A DNA stretch of 17,468 nt, from contig DASYAN010000315.1 in the NCBI GenBank assembly GCA_036501345.1, positions 1 to 17,468 of the forward strand, read 5' to 3'. The DNA comes from DASYAN01 sp036501345. GTDB lineage: Bacteria; Chloroflexota; Ktedonobacteria; Ktedonobacterales; Ktedonobacteraceae. The translations under genes and the position numbers were made by a program. A model generated the notes under the pieces. It was not told the DNA's origin. It saw only the letters and a list, made by a program, of their open reading frames with translations, and ran no database searches. Positions 14,642 to 17,468 of this stretch are shown piece by piece (positions within the stretch are counted from its first letter, which is position 1; the number at the start of each line of letters is the position of its first letter).

Positions 14642-14898
14642 CGAGCAGAGTTCTTTCTAGGGACCCATTTACAGACATTTCCTCTTCTGGTGCTATTTAG
14701 GAAACGACTCAGGAAAGAGTAGAGTAACTCTACTTTGCCATGTGCTTACCATTCCCTCTCTTCAAACAAGTGCCACTGCAATGCCCCTGTAAGTAATGTT
14801 TATCAAGTGGACATTATTAGTCGTTAAAGTCATTAAACTGTCCCTCTTTCCCCCTAGCAATCAATCTCTACATTGGGTACGCTTAGGTTGTAATACTT
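14642..14898. other. upstream region between larC and the G1 peptidase leader
   Basis: No gene is seen. A 17-base palindrome AGTAGAGT-A-ACTCTACT (14718-14734) lies about 77 bases upstream of the larC start and is a candidate operator. TAGGGACCC (14658-14666) followed by ATTTAC resembles a piece of repeat copy B2 with one base deleted. No convincing -35/-10 pair stands out for either flanking gene. Confidence 0.4.
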
Positions 14899-15114
14899 AT
14901 CGCTTTCAGAGACTCATTGCGGATCACCAGAACTGGCCTTTACTAAGGCAAAGTGATCCCTAGCAGTCTGAAAGCGATTTGACGTCCAACAGAGTGGACG
15001 TACCCATATCAGTACAACAGTACTGTCCGATGACAACCTGAAGCTTGGAGCTCAAAGCTGTGGAATTTTTGAGCTGACAGGCAGTTAATGTGGCTCTTCC
15101 GCCACATTAACTGC
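14899..15114 (+). ncRNA. candidate structured 5' leader RNA of the G1 peptidase gene
   Basis: Five consecutive hairpins with perfect stems. H1: 14899-14910 with 14967-14978 (12 bp), enclosing 14921-14927 with 14953-14959 (7 bp) and 14936-14940 with 14945-14949 (5 bp). H2: 14982-14988 with 14995-15001 (7 bp). H3: 15010-15015 with 15020-15025 (6 bp). H4: 15049-15056 with 15068-15075 (8 bp). H5: 15081-15094 with 15101-15114 (14 bp, loop TCTTCC). A Shine-Dalgarno and the peptidase ATG follow within 40 bases. I recognise no known riboswitch or T-box signature. It could be a cis-regulator, an attenuator with H5 as terminator, or a separate small RNA. Confidence 0.55.
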
Positions 15115-15149
15115 GATGATCTTTTACAACTTTGTTATGGAGGAGATCC

Positions 15150-16172
15150 ATGATACAGCCATATCGACTCGTCAAGAGCATAAAATACCTATCTGGTGCT
15201 CTTGTGCTGCTTTTTGCACTCGTGGGTCTACCTACTGCGATACCTAGCACGCATGCAGCTGCCAGTGCGGTTCCCTCCACCACTTTTAGTAGTAATTGGT
15301 CAGGCTATGAATCTACAGCCCCACTCGGCTCATTTAAGAAATCACAATGCTCCTTTAAGGTACCACCTATTAAATCAGCAGGAGACGTAAGCGCATGGTG
15401 CGGCTTAGGCGGAGACCCAAATGTGGTAGATCCAACTAACCCAACTCAAGGAGCAAACAATGCAGTATTAGTACAAGCAGGAATGGATGCTTGCCTTAAT
15501 TCTAACTCCTGTACTGGTAACTGTACACGTAACGTACAATGCAATAGCCTTTGGTGGGAGATTGCTGATGCCCTTGTGGTACAACCGATCCGATTTAATA
15601 AAAAGATAGCTGTTGGAGATAGCATTTACGTCTACATCGAATCAAACCTCCATAACAACGGCATCGACAAATTTTTCCTTCAAGATCGCACGACACATGA
15701 ATCTCATCAGATCATTGCAAGTAAACAAGGCGTTACGAAGGATGGTAAGCCCACTCGTATTGTTGGCCCACAAAATGGCTTTCCAATTGTTAGCGACGGT
15801 GGTAGTGCTGAGTGCATCGTTGAACGACCTCTCAATGTCGGCACTGGTACGTTTCTTCGTCTTACCACCTTCAAGTCAGTCACCATATTTGGTTGCGACG
15901 ACGGACGCGTCAATCAAGCTCAACTGGAGTCAATCGCTAGCGTTCCAACTGTCACCAAAATCAATATGTTTAACGATGCCAATTCTGGTGGCAACTCTCC
16001 AGCTAGTAATTCTGCCAGGCAAGCGGCTGCTGGGGCAGTCATTGTGATTGCCGCCCCGACAGGCTTTTCCGGTCTTAATATAGATAATTTTACCGTTGTG
16101 CAGCCTACAAACCCGCAGCCTCAAGCTAAGTTGAATAGTATCGCACGCTTCATTGATACCAAGCCTGGATAA
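15150..16172 (+). CDS. secreted G1 family glutamic endopeptidase (eqolisin-like)
   Basis: 340 residues from the ATG at 15150, chosen for GGAGGAG at 15139-15145; an upstream TTG at 15132 is in frame. A signal peptide is clear: RLVKSIKY, a hydrophobic core GALVLLFALVG, and a likely cut after STHA (residue 36). The mature part has the G1 family marks: SSNWSGYES (48-55), WCGLGGD, the catalytic Gln109 in VLVQAGMD, WWEIAD (135-140) and GGSAECIVERP with the probable catalytic Glu221. Eight or more cysteines suggest disulfides after export. G1 peptidases use a Gln/Glu pair and usually work in acid; they are best known from fungi, with some bacterial members. A structured leader precedes it. The TAA stop directly abuts the stop of the convergent M20 gene. 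Confidence 0.87.
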   Translation: MIQPYRLVKSIKYLSGALVLLFALVGLPTAIPSTHAAASAVPSTTFSSNWSGYESTAPLGSFKKSQCSFKVPPIKSAGDVSAWCGLGGDPNVVDPTNPTQGANNAVLVQAGMDACLNSNSCTGNCTRNVQCNSLWWEIADALVVQPIRFNKKIAVGDSIYVYIESNLHNNGIDKFFLQDRTTHESHQIIASKQGVTKDGKPTRIVGPQNGFPIVSDGGSAECIVERPLNVGTGTFLRLTTFKSVTIFGCDDGRVNQAQLESIASVPTVTKINMFNDANSGGNSPASNSARQAAAGAVIVIAAPTGFSGLNIDNFTVVQPTNPQPQAKLNSIARFIDTKPG

Positions 16173-17387
16173 TCACTGTTGTTTTGAAGCAATGCACCAT
16201 TCATAGATAATTTGTTCAACTTTGTCGAGACCAGTGAAAAAATTGGTGATAGGGATGCTCTCATTTGGCTGATGTGCCTCTTCGAGCAAGCCAGGGCCAC
16301 AGATGTACGAGCTGATGCCAATCCGTTGAAATTGTCCGCCATCAGTTGCATAGGGAGCACCTCGGTCTACACGCTTGTCCATGACCCGAGAGAGTAAATG
16401 ACAAAACGCACCGTCTGTAGGAGAGCGCAGCGGCGGTGTCATTATCATATTTTCAATAAAGACACCATATTCCGGTCCAACAGCCTTCATCGACTTTGCA
16501 ATGTCATTTTCAATCCTTTCCTGCAACTGCATCAGTACTTCCTCAACCTGGTCCCCTGGTGCAACCCGGATGCTCACAGTAAGGCGACAAGCTTCAGGAA
16601 TCATATTGGCCGCAAGCCCACCACTGATCACTGCACAATTGAAAACCGATGAGGGGGACTCTGGAAAAAGGAGTGTGTTCTCTGGTGAGGTCTGCTCCAG
16701 GAAAGTACTATTTGTCTTTTGAAGCAGTTGAATAACTTCTGCCATCTTCTCAATTGAGTTCAGGCCATTGTTGGGAGCACTACTATGTCCTCCCTTGCCA
16801 CGAATACAAATGTCGAACACCGCATAGCCTTTATGAGCAGGAAAGATGTCAAAATTGGTTGGTTCACCAATCAGAGCTACTGATGGCAGCGGGTAAGTAT
16901 CAAAGATGTGAGGAATAGCATTGATCAAGCGCTCAGCTCCCCGACCAGCAATTTCCTCATCGCAGGTAAAAATATATATCAATGGTTTTTGGAGCTTGTT
17001 CAGAGGATGGCGTTTTGCTGCAAGAATGGCCTGAGCCAAGAAGACTTTCATGTCAGTAACCCCACGTCCAAAAATTCGTTGGCCATCTGTGCGCATCACT
17101 AACGGGTCTGACGTCCATCCTGGCTGCCCATCGAATGGTACAACATCGATATGCCCCGAAATAATCAGCCCGCCAGGAACTTTTGGGCCGGCCCAGGCAA
17201 GCACCATTGCCTTCTCAACATCTTGGATAGTCTCCTTGAAGAGTTGAACCACAAAACCGCTATCTTCAAGCAAGTTGGCAATGTATTCAGCGGCATCTAC
17301 ATTACTATATGCACTAACGGTATTAAAACCAACCAACTGACGCGAAACTTCCCACAGCTCGCTCTGCTGAACAGAGTTGCTACTCAT
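16173..17387 (-). CDS. M20 family metallopeptidase, ArgE-like (acetylornithine deacetylase type)
   Basis: 404 residues, full length for ArgE/DapE-type enzymes, which use two metal ions to cleave N-acyl amino acids. Metal and catalytic residues: His79 and Asp81 in SGHIDVVPFDGQPGW, Asp112 in GRGVTDMKVFLA, Glu144-Glu145 in CDEEIAGRGAE, Glu175 in IGEPTNF and His372 in EEAHQPNE. His201 in GKGGHSSAPNNG belongs to the dimerisation lid domain. The FDGQPGWTSDP stretch and GRGVTDMK favour acetylornithine deacetylase, but substrates in this family are hard to predict and no arginine gene is near. ATG start with AAGGAAA six bases upstream. Its end meets the peptidase stop with no gap. Confidence 0.88.
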   Translation of the reverse strand: MSSNSVQQSELWEVSRQLVGFNTVSAYSNVDAAEYIANLLEDSGFVVQLFKETIQDVEKAMVLAWAGPKVPGGLIISGHIDVVPFDGQPGWTSDPLVMRTDGQRIFGRGVTDMKVFLAQAILAAKRHPLNKLQKPLIYIFTCDEEIAGRGAERLINAIPHIFDTYPLPSVALIGEPTNFDIFPAHKGYAVFDICIRGKGGHSSAPNNGLNSIEKMAEVIQLLQKTNSTFLEQTSPENTLLFPESPSSVFNCAVISGGLAANMIPEACRLTVSIRVAPGDQVEEVLMQLQERIENDIAKSMKAVGPEYGVFIENMIMTPPLRSPTDGAFCHLLSRVMDKRVDRGAPYATDGGQFQRIGISSYICGPGLLEEAHQPNESIPITNFFTGLDKVEQIIYEWCIASKQQ

Positions 17388-17468
17388 GTATAGTTTCCTT
17401 TACCTTCAAAAGTGAAATAGTAGAACAGAGGATGTTTAAGGGAAGACAAAAAAGAGCGAGGGAGCCGC
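17388..17468. other. upstream region of the M20 gene, to the window edge
   Basis: 81 bases holding the ribosome binding site of the M20 gene and presumably its promoter. I see no convincing -35/-10 pair. Confidence 0.3.

Noticed and set aside
5966..14716. TTTCCTGAGTCGTTT at 5966-5980 and its exact reverse complement at 14702-14716, both intergenic.
   Set aside because: A 15-base match is not far from chance in a window this size. The flanks do not extend it, so I do not call it a repeat.
14921..14959. Possible c-di-GMP or purine riboswitch in H1 because of a GGCAAAG stretch.
   Set aside because: The other conserved blocks of those classes are missing, so no known riboswitch name is justified.
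1..17468. tRNA, rRNA, CRISPR array, integrase or transposase genes.
   Set aside because: None seen. The hairpins lack cloverleaf features, no regular repeat-spacer array exists, and no frame resembles a transposase.

Overview
The window (17.5 kb, moderate GC, no rRNA, tRNA or CRISPR seen) looks like chromosome from a Gram-positive-like or deep-branching bacterium. A Chloroflexota member of the Ktedonobacteria type is my best guess, inferred from the gene mix: DSM-type PdxS/PdxT vitamin B6 synthesis, a SpoIIIAA/Ycf45-like ATPase with an R3H tail, a bacterial G1 glutamic peptidase, and interspersed palindromic repeats inside genes. No marker gene settles the lineage.

Layout. 1-5804 (minus): a purine block transcribed right to left. 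A tandem-PurS+PurL fusion is followed, with an ATGA overlap, by a PurQ+PurM fusion, whose 3' end overlaps the start of a DinD-like gene that runs off the left edge. 6013-7065 (minus): a two-gene unit of a small three-helix membrane protein and an alpha/beta hydrolase. 7330-12442 (plus): pdxS, a RelE/ParE-type toxin-antitoxin pair with its own promoter, pdxT, a two-domain GNAT protein, and the R3H ATPase, ending in a 16-bp perfect terminator hairpin. 12882-13841 (plus): a calcineurin-like phosphoesterase, convergent with and overlapping a LarC1-type gene (13832-14641, minus) that lacks the LarC2 half. 15150-16172 (plus): a secreted G1 glutamic peptidase behind a roughly 215-nt leader packed with perfect hairpins, abutting an ArgE/DapE-like M20 peptidase on the minus strand (16173-17387).

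How the genes work together. The two pur fusions carry the whole FGAM synthase (two PurS, PurL, PurQ) plus the next enzyme, AIR synthase (PurM), in two chains. PdxS and PdxT make pyridoxal 5'-phosphate. The other genes are not obviously linked in function to these pathways.

Most notable. (1) The linkers at both pur fusion junctions are encoded by copies of one palindromic repeat family, read in frame. One stem position shows a compensatory C-G to G-C change between copies, and a one-base indel makes the copies read in different frames while staying open. (2) The G1 peptidase leader is a strong candidate for an uncharacterised structured RNA. (3) A toxin-antitoxin module separates pdxS from pdxT. 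(4) LarC occurs as a LarC1-only form with a His-rich tail.
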